Positions 12,886 through 24,534 of a DNA stretch of 64,000 bases are shown here, in pieces. Position 1 is the first letter of the stretch. Each line of letters starts with the position of its first letter. The notes beneath the pieces were generated by a model, which did no database searches, was not told the origin of the DNA, and was given only the letters and a program-made list of their open reading frames with translations. The stretch covers positions 186,309-250,308 of the forward strand of contig QLIY01000025.1 of NCBI GenBank assembly GCA_003260075.1, read 5' to 3'. The translations under genes were made by a program, and so were the position numbers. Source of the stretch: Phallusia mammillata (Eukaryota; Chordata; Ascidiacea; Phlebobranchia; Ascidiidae).

Positions 12886-15067
12886 ATAGTTTATAGCAGT
12901 AGAAGATTTAAAACTTCCGATCACACACAAATAATAAAACTGTAATTAGATAAACCTCATGTCACATTAGAAACAATATTGACAGACGACGATGAGGTTT
13001 GAATTAGGTTTCAAAAGGAAAGGGCGTGTTGTTACACTTGCACACCTTTGTGTCCGGTCACGAACGTATAAACCATGGCTGAAGTTCATCCGTCGTATTA
13101 AAACAAATTCAGGCGTGGCGGAAAGAAAAAATAATATATTGAAATCATGTTTGCTTTGTTGTCAACCCGATTGAAGGGGGTGTACAGGCATTCTAACAGT
13201 ACAAACAGGAAATCTTTGCCATCCTGACCAAGTTAACTGTTGTTGCATTGTTGTGCATCAAATACTGCTAAACAGAAACAAACCTAACATGCAATTGTGC
13301 CAATATTTTTTCATCAACATTTGCAGGATAAACAATCTGATACCCTAAAGTTTCAGTGTTGTTATGTTTTAATTTTAAAATATAGCGTAAGTTTATTAAA
13401 GCCAAATCTGCGATTGTTTACGTCTGAGCTCGAAGTCTGTTGTAAAGATTGGGCTTGTGGGTAACGAACACTGCGGACGCCACTTCAACGTAACGGCGAG
13501 ACTTTTACGCGTGTTGCGGGGCGACAAACTCGTAATGATGTATAGTTTTGTTCAGTGGACAACGGAATCTTTTAGTGTACAAAGGCCAAAAACCCTTCAC
13601 CATTTCCGTTAATATCAGCCACGATATTGAGAGCACTAAGTTCACGATTGATATAATGGCGAAGAGTTGATTCAAGTATTGTTTGAATTAATGGCGTGGA
13701 TTAAACAAAATTGGATCTCTGTTAATATCGATCGTTTTAATCGGATGAAAAATCGATTTAAGGACGGTTTTAGATTTTCAATTGCTTGAAGTACGGTGTT
13801 GTTGTAGTCGACGATAAACTTGTGAGTATATTTAAGTGTCCGGTGCTGTAGCCTAGTGCCTACGTGATCAAACACACGTATTACAAGGGCAAAGATGTGG
13901 AAATTAAATGCCGCAGCAATTGCATAAAACTTTATGGTTGCGGGCAAAACCCACCATACTTATACACTCATCTTTTCACGAGGAACAGTTCCTTGCATTG
14001 TAAACACTACTACCGGTTAAAAACCTATTGCGGCAAACAAAGTTTTACGTTTAAACGAGCAACACAGGTGGCTGAGCACAGAGTCGAGGTATAGGTTATT
14101 GTTTAACAGCTTGCATTTTATGTTTGTCCTGGGTCCCACACACCTGTTACCGCCGTAAAACAGTTGTTAAATGGTAGCGATATCAATGTTGACCAAGTTT
14201 TACCGCGGACGAACGAATTAAATTTGAGAGAACCAAACCCTGAACGTGCTACCTTGCCCTAAACCTGGGGTATTGCAAAGATGGTCTGTTTTTCCCGTCA
14301 ATATTCACCCGCACACATCTCAAGAGATGGAGTTGTTTGGCACGCGACGAGTTCAAGCACCTCTTCTGGCTAACGATTGACAGCGTGCCCCGGGTATAAT
14401 TTATTCTTTTATGGCGACGGGTTTTTGTTTAAACTTCCAGAAAAGCAACCACATTGTTGCGGGTGAACGACTCTAACGGCCTCACGATTACCTTTGGACT
14501 TTGATGGATTGCCATGAAAGTAAAATGCTGCGTTGGTGATGACGCCTATGGTGTTGCTGGTTGACATGAGATATGGTGTTTCTGCTATCTTTGCTCTGTT
14601 ATGTGTTCATTTGTGTAACTTTACACTTGTGCATTGCATAAAGTCTTCACTTGCCTTTATCAAGTTTAATCACATTGCAAACCGCATTCACCGTCTTGTT
14701 GTCGTTGCTGGGGGATACAAGGGTTGAAGTTTATGTCGAGATAACAGTTCAGGCGTGCAAACACTGTAATTGCTGCACCTTGCGTATTTGCAACCACAGA
14801 AGACGGTGGTTAATGTGGTTGAATTGTTACTGATGCGTAAGCGAGGTTTCAATTGCATGCAACACAACCTCATGCATGCAACGCTAGCTTCATTTCCGCG
14901 AATGGTCTCTTATGTTGATCAGTTTTGAAGTTAATCGAGCGCATAATTTAACAGCCCTGGTGCGCAGTCAAGTTTTCCACATGCACAAGCAAGAGAAAAG
15001 GAAAGAAAGATGTTCTTGAGCCTCGCAAGGAGCCAGTAACCAAGACGCCGCCAAATACGTAAACAAG

Positions 15068-15090
15068 TTTCCCGCCTATTTCGTCACGTG
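15068..15090. promoter_or_regulatory. E2F-like site plus TCACGTG
   Basis: TTTCCCGCC (15068-15076) is followed 7 bases later by TCACGTG (15084-15090). The same pair recurs near 0.5, 3.9 and 31.1 kb. Confidence 0.3.
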
Positions 15091-17764
15091 CTTCGTGCAG
15101 CGCTAGTGCAAAACATCCTGACGCGGCGTGATGTTGTTCCCACCGCTACCTCACCAATACCAAGTAGTTTGTTTGCTGCCATTGATCTTAAATGAGTTTG
15201 TCGGTTCACATTATAACTCATTTAACGTTCTTCTACGAAAAGCGCCTTTGTTCGTGTGCAAGTTTTAGGTTGGGTGTTTTGCCAGGTGATGGCATAGGAT
15301 CAGGATGCTCATGGAAACGGCTGTCGGTCGGCGCAGTGCAAACCTCCACAGACACCGCCGTTAAAAAGGTTTGGTAGTCACACTTGCGGGTTCATTTCCT
15401 TTTACTGTGGGCCTCCACACTATCTTCGCATCAACTTTGCCACGCATGAAAGTAAGACTGAAGGAAACCTTGGATGAAAAGTTAGTGGGCAACTTCCTCG
15501 CATAAGATTTTGGCAAAGGCTGAATCAAAGTTTTTCCTACCAGCAGTAATGCTACTGTTTAGTTTGTAATCTTCTTGCATCCGCCTTAAACATATTGAAA
15601 TAAAACGCCTTAAATAAGTTTTCATCCGGCTTTGGAGAAGGTTTTTATTGGCCTTGCCCTAATCCAGGCGTCAAAATACTAATCTTTGCTTGTATTGGGA
15701 GAGATTTACATCGCCCACAAAACCGCTATCAAAGCCAATATCCTGTTTTGACCAAATCCCTTCTCACGCTGTGCGGCAACAGCACTGTCGTATTGTTCAA
15801 GCCAGTTTCCAAATGCTATTTTAAGCCAGTTGCGAATTCGTAGTATTTTGAGCTAGCTTTTCAAATATAAGTTGAACTTTCACTTCGGGGTCACTGATAA
15901 TTGTTACTCTTTAATGTTGGCACAGTTATGTAACATCGATGTGGCATTCTTCAGCATCGTTATAAATGTATGTGTGTGAAGGACTATGCATACGTAAAGC
16001 TAACCTTAATAGACAACTGGTGTTGTACACGTTTTTCACTCACACGTTGTTGCGGCGCAGACAAGGGTGATTTTGAAAGTGTTTCCAAAATTTTTGTCTT
16101 GTGGTAGTCTGTTGAAAAGTAAAACAAAACGTAACCAACATGTGGCTGGAAAGTATTTCTTCTACAATAAACACAAGTTGACTATTTGGAGATTGGATAG
16201 CATGCCAGCAGAGAACCAACAACAAAAACCTTCGCGCGACCCGGGAGCACACAAAATCCACGTCTATTTGTCAAGTTCGCTGTTATTGAGGTAATACACG
16301 TACGTCGACAAACCCATTCGAACCCCTGCGTCCTCGAACTCACAACGTGCGGTTAGGTTTCGCCGCGGCCACACACGAGAGCTGAAGAGCAGACCATGAT
16401 ACTAATGCTACCCTTGGTTGGGAAACATCATTGCCGACTTCAGTGTATCTCATTAAACACGGACTGGTAAAGATCGAGTTCGGGTGCGATTCGCTTGCCT
16501 TGATGTTAAATGCAACGTATGGAAAATTTGTAAAGTTGTACAGCATAAATGCAAGATCGGGGGATTTTAATGTGGTCTGTTTTACGACACTGCCATTTTA
16601 CCACAATTGTAGCCTACCCTGCAGTGTTTGTCCGCCTTTACCTATACAGGTATTTCCGTCTTGATGATTGTATTGGGGCGATTGTGTCGCTATGTTTTGT
16701 TTCTCCAAAGAAAATAATTGCAACTGCAATCAAGTGTTGTGTTTTTGGTTGTATAGTTGACAGTTTTCTTTGCTTTCTCGTGGCTTTGATCAGCAAGTTG
16801 TGAACGACGTTGGTGGCGAGAACCATTGTTGCTTGATGCACTTGTCTCAGTGCGTAATTACGTCAAAAAAGTTGTGGGTAGGAAACGCCGTCGCCCGAAC
16901 GTCGACAAAGCGAAATTGTAACTGTTTGTCGTTGCTTTGTCTTCAGCCACCGCAGACAACGACCTTGGTCAAAGAGACAAGTTCTTTCAACTGCGGAAAT
17001 GGTCGCGCGTCGTAAAACAAATAATTGCCTCCGAAAGGACCCATTTCCCGGTCGCATAACGAACTAATAACCCCGTTAACACAACTAATTGCATGTCCGT
17101 GTGCATACCACGCCTTACTATCTCTGCTACAAAGCCGCAATTAAACTGTCATAATCACAGCTTCGGTGCTAGTTGCGTGACGTGGCGACCTAGTAGTTTT
17201 TGTTGACATTTTTTTCTTTGTGAGAAACACTTGCTGGTAGAAATTCGTAGTGAAACTTTGACGAGTTAAATTTGTTGAGTTACCCCCAAACCCACCGGGC
17301 ATACCCAAACAATCAAACTTTCGTTTCTATATTTGGTTTACATTTACATTGTTACAGGTGCTGGTGCTAAGAATGAGCGTACAGGCAAAAAAATCGATGC
17401 TCCTGTGTTTACATTTGTGTACTCTCATCTTTCGTATATATGCCGTGAAGTTTCGCATGCGATGGTCATCGTCAAGGCGAATTGTCTTTGATCAGTTCCG
17501 ACAAGTGCCGAAAAGTATGGACATTTTCTCACGCCCATCCTCTTATCCTGGCCCTGTTGACCTTGGCCAGTAAATTGAAGGTCGTGGCATTGCACGTGAC
17601 ATCTCGCGTTAACTATCGCAGGTTTGATTGCTACAATCTTAACCGATTACAAGTATCTACAATTGTGGGTTTAAAGTTCAAAAGCGCCCCCCAGCACCTT
17701 TCGATGCTAAGCCTCTTCTCTTTTTTGCACCTTAAGTGTAAAACAACAGAAAAATGGATATATA

Positions 17765-17870
17765 AGCTATTGCTGCCAGGCATAGTATCAAGTTTAAAGA
17801 GCTCTTCTGGCAAGTGTGATTTATTCCGACGCGTTTCGACGTCCTTCTACAGGTCGTCTTCAAAAAAATG
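17765..17870. repeat. Dispersed repeat copy (GCTATTGCTGCCAGGC family)
   Basis: The segment starting AAGCTATTGCTGCCAGGC and containing CGTTTCGACG is shared, in the same order, with 36476-36570. The spacers differ. The class is unclear; it is too short to code. Confidence 0.45.
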
Positions 17871-18587
17871 GATGTGTTATAAACGTCCATCTAACAATAA
17901 ATTTACCATTTCACAACAAGATGAGTTTTGAAAATTTGGCCTGAGATAAACCGAGCATCCTTCCCACGTCAATAACCAACACTCAGATGAACCAGCATGA
18001 GCTCAAGCACCCCCTGCTGTTTCCAATGCTCCGGATTATCCGCCTACGTCGAGTTGGAAATAATTGGATCTTTCCAAAACCTATTTGACTCCGATGTCTT
18101 GCCGACGACATCACAATTGAATTTGCGAGACCCGATGCCTGGAATATCCACATGGGAATATCAGGTTGCTAAAATGGGGTACTCGGTGGCTGCATTTCTT
18201 GAAAACAAGATTTTGAGTGATTGTAGATTGCGCGGGAGGCTTTGGTCTCATTTGTCCCCATATTACTTTTGCACTCCATGACGTTTAGGCGTTCTTTGCG
18301 AAAACGATCCTAACACATTAATTAAAAAAAACATGTAGGTGGGTAAATGCACCTTAGAAGTTGTTTGTGGTATTGGTCTTGTCTTCAGTTGCATGTGTGC
18401 TAAGACGGTAAATATTAACCTCATTCGTTAAACATTTGAAACGCTTTGAAAACGGAGTCTCGTTAACGCTGTATACCTTCGTTACCCCGAACGTTCAGAA
18501 CATCAGTTTCATCCAGACATGGGAGTCAACAAAATCTTTTGGAGCGTGACCTTCGCTATATTTCTATCTTTCTCTTTTCCACCCAGA

Positions 18588-18696
18588 CCGCCCAGTCAAT
18601 CTCCCCGGCGACGCAGAGATTGCCGACGCCTTCCATCACTTCAAGATTTCTTATCTCAGCCGTAAAGCGTCGCGACCGCTTGTCTCCCCCCGGTAA
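18588..18696 (+). CDS. Possible terminal exon of an unknown gene
   Basis: A strong acceptor (TTTCTCTTTTCCACCCAG) ends at 18587. It is followed by an open frame, RPVNLPGDAEIADAFHHFKI and 15 more residues, that stops at TAA (about 18694-18696). No upstream exon with a matching phase-1 donor was found, another frame is also open, and I recognise no family, so this is tentative. Confidence 0.25.
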
Positions 18697-21600
18697 CCTT
18701 GACAACACCGACGTCACCAGGGCCTTGTTTTTGACGGCAAAGGGAGAAGGTTATGGATTGGTTCGGACTACACTGTTTTTACTGTACTTGTCACGTTAGT
18801 ATCACGTGATCCAGTTTGAAGATCACCCAGTCTAAACTTTTCCACTCACCATTAAATAAATCAGCGTTACACAACTTCTGCTATCACCGCTGACGCCAAA
18901 GGTTATAAAGTCGAGACACACTGTTACTCTACATACATATCGTCAATAGTTTCGACCTCCCGGTTTGTTGTTTTGTACAGTGAATTTAATACCGTTGAGA
19001 TACGCAAGCGAAAGTCCCTTATTTTGCACAGAGTGCTGATATCATGCTGATATTTTTAAACCAGTAAAACATTGTTGCTTTAAATACCTGACAGCTGTTT
19101 TGCAGTCCGAATGTTTGGTTTTGATCAAAGTGCAACATCGACAATATAAGCTTGGCAAGGATAGAATAGGTTATTTATTTCAACGGCACAAGCAAACCAA
19201 ATATATTGGACGCATCGTCGGGCTTGAAGCAATTCGAAAACTTTGCAATAGGTCAACATATATATTTATATACATGTAGCGCAAGCTTCTCAGAAAAAAG
19301 AACACAGCAGTCTGTTTGCACAATCCAACCATAAGGAGTTTACCAATATCAGCAACCCTACGTGTTTCATTCAATCATATTCGGCTATAATGTTGTAAGT
19401 ATTCATACCTGTTGCATCAACAAGCCTTATTATTCCGATTTCATTTAAAAGAGTATGGGCAGTAACTGGACTTAAAATAATATAGAAAAGTACTAACAGT
19501 GTTTGTGGCAAGTGATTTCGAACCAACAAAACGTTTTGGCAGTGCAATCACCCATTTGCATCTAAATACATTTTTCAAGTTTTCACATATGTTGCCCTGC
19601 CAGTGGCACCTATAAATATTTCTTTTAAATTCAAACACATAAACTCATTTAAGCCACCAAACTTAATCTTTTGCAATAAAACAACACTTATATATGGTGT
19701 TCAGAAACTTAAAATGCACAAAAAAAGTAAAAGCGAAATACTACATGTTCTTGATAGGATGGAAAGTTGATGACAAAAAATGACACACTCTGGTTCTTGT
19801 ATCTAGTTTCTGTTTCAGTGTAATGTTGAATTAGATGGCCATTTGTCGTTGTGCTTGCGAAAAAGGAATCACAGTTTATAATTCTCCAAGAAACTCGTGG
19901 GCGCCACCGTCCGACGACTATAATTCTTGTCGCAGTTTTAAAAGGGTATGGACAGAAAAATATCCTGAAAACAAACAAAAATACAGTCTCAAATTTGTTT
20001 CGTAGTCACATGAGGAGTCGCTAATCAGAATTTGCGTGCGGCATTGTTTTGTACACAAATGAATCTCTTCTCCACACAGTTACACCGTTTAGTTTGGAAC
20101 CGCTTGGTTTCTCTTGAGTGCATGTGCCTCGCTTACCGGCGAACCGTGAAGGTACGGGCCATTCGTTTACGGATTACGGCCCAAGCTAAATTTGCGGCAA
20201 AGTTCGGGGTCAACGACAAGGGTAAGTCGTGGTGTCAGCGCGTCTGGAGCGTGATAACAGCAGACAGACATTCATTTGCATTGCGGCGTTGAACCGAGGA
20301 GTGACTTTCCTTTGACCGCAATTTGGAAAACGCGCTGATGACTTTTATCGCGGTTTGGATCGAGTCAACCGCGCCGGTAGACGTGAAAAATCGTGATCGA
20401 GTAGCCGATAATCCTCCCGCGTTTGATGGTGTGATTGAGTTCAACTGTCGATGTGTTTTTGCCGAGCATGTCTGAGCCCCATGTAAGTGTGCTAATTCGT
20501 TTCATTTTGTTGTAGAATGGCTTTCAGACTGTTTTGGGTCGCGCGTGAACTATACAAGTTTATCACGTCTGTGCTCGCTTACAGGGATCGGTTATTTGAG
20601 TAAAGATCACGTTAAGTAGGTTTTTTGGCTAAAAGTAATTTAATCTCTGCGGGCTTCACTTTCACCACCCATATTCACTTTACACGCGCGAGCGGTCATA
20701 ATCAAAACAAACGCCTGGTCCAAGTAGAGCTGTTTATCATCTTAACCGACAACAGGCGCTGAAGGAAGGGCTGCGGTCTCGTTGGACACGCCGAGTAAGC
20801 TCTGAGTAATGAAACGTCCCTCCCTGCTTCGAAGCTGCCGACCAATTACAGCCGTAAAGCAGGGCTTAAGCGATCCCTGACTCTGTTCATGCTCCATCGC
20901 ACCACTTACAGCGGGCGCGTGGCCTGCAAAGACAACAAAATCTAATTTAACGTACTGGCGGCCTCGCTTTGTTGCATCAACAGGCGACGCAGTAATTTGC
21001 GGCACCGCGCTGGGGACTTGTTTCAATTTGGTCCGCCAGATTTATGACCGAAGCGCGAGGAAAATTTGTCCTATGCTGCGCCGAATTGTTTCTACATACT
21101 GCGCCTTGGTTATTTGACCTTCGTCGCTCTACGGCGTTCAAATATGCCAGGGGTCGCATGATTTGTTACGAAATGTCTGGACACCAAAACAACGCTGCGT
21201 CTAACCACCCAAAAGTCAATTTACACAGTCTCTATCATCAAAAACTAGCATAACATCGCTGTCTGAAATATTAAATGCACAAAAAATCGAATAACAGGAA
21301 CTAGGAACACATCGCACGAAATACAAAACTGCCGGAAATTTAGCACATAAATTTGAATGATATGATAAAATCGTTACTCTTCATTTAGTTTTGAGAAAAG
21401 GACAATCCCCGGAACTGCGTCAGCCCTAAAACGAACATGCGCACGAATCTCGCATCACAACTATTCTGGAGTGGGCAGGATGTATGGAAGAGGACAAACA
21501 AGATCTAGAGTTACAGAAATCGTGCACGCTCCAACAGAAACAGACGACACAACTGCTAAACAACTACAACTAGCCCACTAGGGAATTTTAAAAGTTACGT

Positions 21601-21802
21601 CATAGTGGCATTAAACGACTAGACATGTTGGGAAATTACGCGAATCGTATGAAAAGATGGCGGCACCTAATTTCCATATCCTGGAGAAAGTTTTTTGTTG
21701 AAAATGTCATTCAGTTTTCTTGCTTGCAACTGTAATTAACAATACTGAATAGTACGTAAACAAGAAGACGACAATTTTTGTTTTAACATTTTTATACGGG
21801 CA

Positions 21803-21956
21803 ACTAATCACTAACAATGTACATTGCTGCCTTTAATGTGCCCCAGACAGGTTGCGGCAACGATATAGGTAAGCAAGACGAAAATTTGCCTTCGAATAAT
21901 TACTTTGCGGGAAGCTAACCAAAAACAATGCGCATTGCTGCCTTTATTGTGCCCCA
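21803..21956. repeat. Short direct repeat pair
   Basis: A unit of about 40 bases containing CATTGCTGCCTTTA(A/T)TGTGCCCCA occurs at 21803-21845 and again, with several substitutions, at 21913-21956. It looks like an old local duplication. Confidence 0.6.
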
Positions 21957-22687
21957 AATACAAATGCATTAAATAATTTCTCTGGGTCCCCAAGTTGGTT
22001 TGTATTTGGCCAACGCGGCATTTAGAGTTACCTTTCTCATATAAGCAGGTGGAAACTTATTATGTCAAGTGTTTTTTCTGATTGACACCAAACCTTAAAT
22101 ACGGGGTAAGTCGAGCAAAAGTCCCCGGGCGGACAATATCGTGTTTATTCCAACGCAGGCCCCGACAATGAGTCACCCACAAGTGCGGAAATGGGGACGC
22201 GCCAGCAAGATCACCGGCCGCAGTGGAGCGTTACATGCCACGTGACTTTTATGCGGGACGATGTCGTTTTCATCGCGACACCAAATTCACGAAAATCTGA
22301 TGACACTATAAGGTGGCTATTGACTTATTTCACGGTCGTCGCTCGTAACTGACTCCGCACACCTGGACAAACTACGTCCGGGATCCGAGTTATTATAGCG
22401 AAAAAGAACGATACTGTGCTGCAACTTGGGCTTTTTAATCCTTCTTTGATTCAGGTTTTAATAAGGAACAGAAAATGACAGATAGTGCCTTTGTTAGGAA
22501 ACAGCCATGTTAAAGTGTTTAGGATCTGTTTAGGAGGATTCTTGCTTTGCCTTAAATTGCGCAAATCCGTCAACAACTATCTTTGTAAAAAGGCTATATG
22601 CAGTGATGCTGTGTAAATAAACTTACGACATTCCTTTGTTCACTGTTAAAATATGCACTTTAAAAAACTTTTGACTTTAACCAACCT

Positions 22688-24483
22688 TCAAAATTCCGTC
22701 GAAAATCGCAGCGCCTTCTTGGCTTGTGTTCTGCTTCGCCGCGATGTGTCGTTTCCTTTGCCGAGCAGCAAGGATCGCGGTCGCGGCCTCAGAACATGAG
22801 AGGAAGCGGTTCTGTGGTGAATCTTGGACAAGCTGGCTGTCTTTCGAGGTTGATACCATTCTGCGGTTTGAAGGAATGGTTAAAATGTACTGCGAATGCC
22901 CTTACCGTGAAAAGGATAAACAAAACTCAACCAAACTCCATTTGTTTGTGTACACATTCAACCATCATTCGTTTTAACAAGCAAACCTGTCAAAAGCCGG
23001 GGATTTTATTGTGAAATTTTTATTTTCTGATCATGCAGATGAAATATCTGATTCCATAACCACTCCGAGCATTTTCGGTTGCGGTAACGATATTCGTGAG
23101 ATTTGTTCGTGTTTCGATTATCAACACATTCGCAACGCTTTAAGCCCAGTTGGCATTGAAGCAAAACGCAGAAACTAAACCGGAAAGAGATTTATCCTAA
23201 AGTTTTAAACGCAGAAAAATACTTGCCAGCGACAGAAAGTCTATTGGCGTCATAACACAAACTCCCTCAAAACGGCGGTAATTTTGCAACGTTTGTAACA
23301 TTAGCGTTGATATGGGTCAGCAAGTTATGAAAGCGCAACCAGGCAACGTAAACACTAAACAGTCACGGTGTTGAGTCTCAAGCCAGTTTCGAACCGGACC
23401 AAAGCTATGACACTTGGGACGCTTTACTTCGAGAAATATGTCAATAAACACGACAGTGATCCATGAAAAAACAGAATTTTTGCGCACAAATGTTAAAAGT
23501 ATACTTTTTCGTCGGCTAAAAACGTATGGTTTGAGCTAAGTCACCCAAATCGACAGCCAATAAACCTGAAGCACTTTTCAGAGAAAAAAAACGCCACTTC
23601 GACGGCATTCACGCAGCCATTTTGTGGAATCTAAACTTTGGTGAGAGTCAAAACTCGCGCGAACATGGTAAATCAAGTCATGCGGGATAATGGTTTTCAT
23701 TGTCTAACAATAGCTTTACTGTATGGGGCTATGGGCGAATGTTTTTGCTTCGAAATTAAAAACTAGCAACTCTGAAAGTAAACACGAACCTGTCAGTTTT
23801 GTTTGTCGTTGTCGATTTCTAAGCATGTACCGGGGGTAGTTTTTCAACGGCGAATGAGGAGGAGTTAGACACGGCACAAGGGGTAGGCTTGATTTGTTTT
23901 CATCTCCGCTTGACGTTGATGCCTCCGCAATTTCCTGATCCTCCCCACACGCCGCCATAGCAACCTCAGCTCCACCGAGGTTAAACAAGGAGGGCGTATT
24001 CGAGGATTCAGGTTCGGGAATGATCTTGGCATCGAAACGAGCAGACTTAAAGGGCACGGGAGAGTCCGGTCGGTTTTCAATGCTTTTTGAAATCGACAGT
24101 CTTGGAGAGACATGGTCAATGTTCTCTACGCTTATCTTCGCCAGCGCCAAGCGTTTGAGTAGATGCGGAACATCTTCTTTCGATTGGTTAATCGGTTTCC
24201 AGTTAAACATGCGTGGTGTGGGAATCGATTGAGAGTTTGATGCGTTACTTTTGTGGGGAGTTGACAGTGCGTCGCATCGACAAGTCCACCGGAACTGGAA
24301 AGTCGCGTGCTGACGCTGCGTTTCCTCGTGGAGCATAGCTTTCACCCGTTGGTTGTCGGATCCGAACAAGTTGACGCATCGCGCCGGGTTCGGGATGACG
24401 TCCTCTCTAACTTCTAATCTTTTAAACGCCGAGTTTGCGGATGGAAGTTCCAGCTTGGTGCCAAATGATTGATCGTCGCTCAT
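22688..24483 (-). CDS. Cip/Kip-family CDK inhibitor (CKI-b), two exons
   Basis: A diverged paralogue of the gene at 7696-8551. Exon 1 is 24483-23790 (ATG at 24483 chosen for its A at -3; an in-frame ATG at 24513 has poor context). Exon 2 is 22860-22688. Joined they give 288 residues. ARCVNLFG (34-41) matches the cyclin-binding start of CDI, followed by FQFRW (62-66) and FNW (93-95). The FY 3-10 helix seen in CKI-a is not found. Exon 1 ends QTKLT at the donor ACAG/GTTCGT, phase 1; exon 2 starts at CCGCAG and supplies the split Glu then Trp-Tyr, giving a PIP-like QTKLTEWY (227-234). A basic tail follows and the frame stops at TGA. The acceptor choice is inference, supported by phase, the aromatic pair and the following R-K residues, as in p21. 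Confidence 0.75.
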
Positions 24484-24525
24484 CTTCGTGTTATGAACCA
24501 AATTATTTAACATATGCTATCAATG

Positions 24526-24534
24526 TCTATATAC
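24526..24534 (-). promoter_or_regulatory. TATA-like element of CKI-b
   Basis: GTATATAGA on the minus strand lies about 45 bases before the ATG at 24483. If used, transcription would begin near 24500, downstream of the alternative ATG at 24513. That supports the shorter start. Confidence 0.3.

Larger units (their letters stand above)
9340..22687. other. Long region without recognised genes
   Basis: Between the two CDK-inhibitor genes I see no other exon I trust. Contents that can be named: a hairpin MITE at 12749-12885, an E2F/E-box pair at 15068-15090, one copy of a dispersed repeat near 17765-17870, a possible terminal exon at 18588-18696, TCACGTGA at 18802-18809 and a 40-bp repeat pair at 21803-21956. 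CpG is frequent throughout. Confidence 0.5.

Noticed and set aside
16290-16400. tRNA-like B box on the minus strand (GGGGTTCGAATGG)
   Set aside because: No matching A box or cloverleaf; at most a decayed SINE fragment.
17482-17931. 149-codon ORF
   Set aside because: The translation is low in coding texture and overlaps a dispersed repeat copy; no family motif.
23100-23222. Alternative CKI-b terminal exon at acceptor 23222 giving V-F-F-C-V-stop after QTKLT
   Set aside because: It completes a PIP-like aromatic pair but ends after five residues with no basic tail. The acceptor at 22860 gives a 56-residue basic tail and better codon texture.
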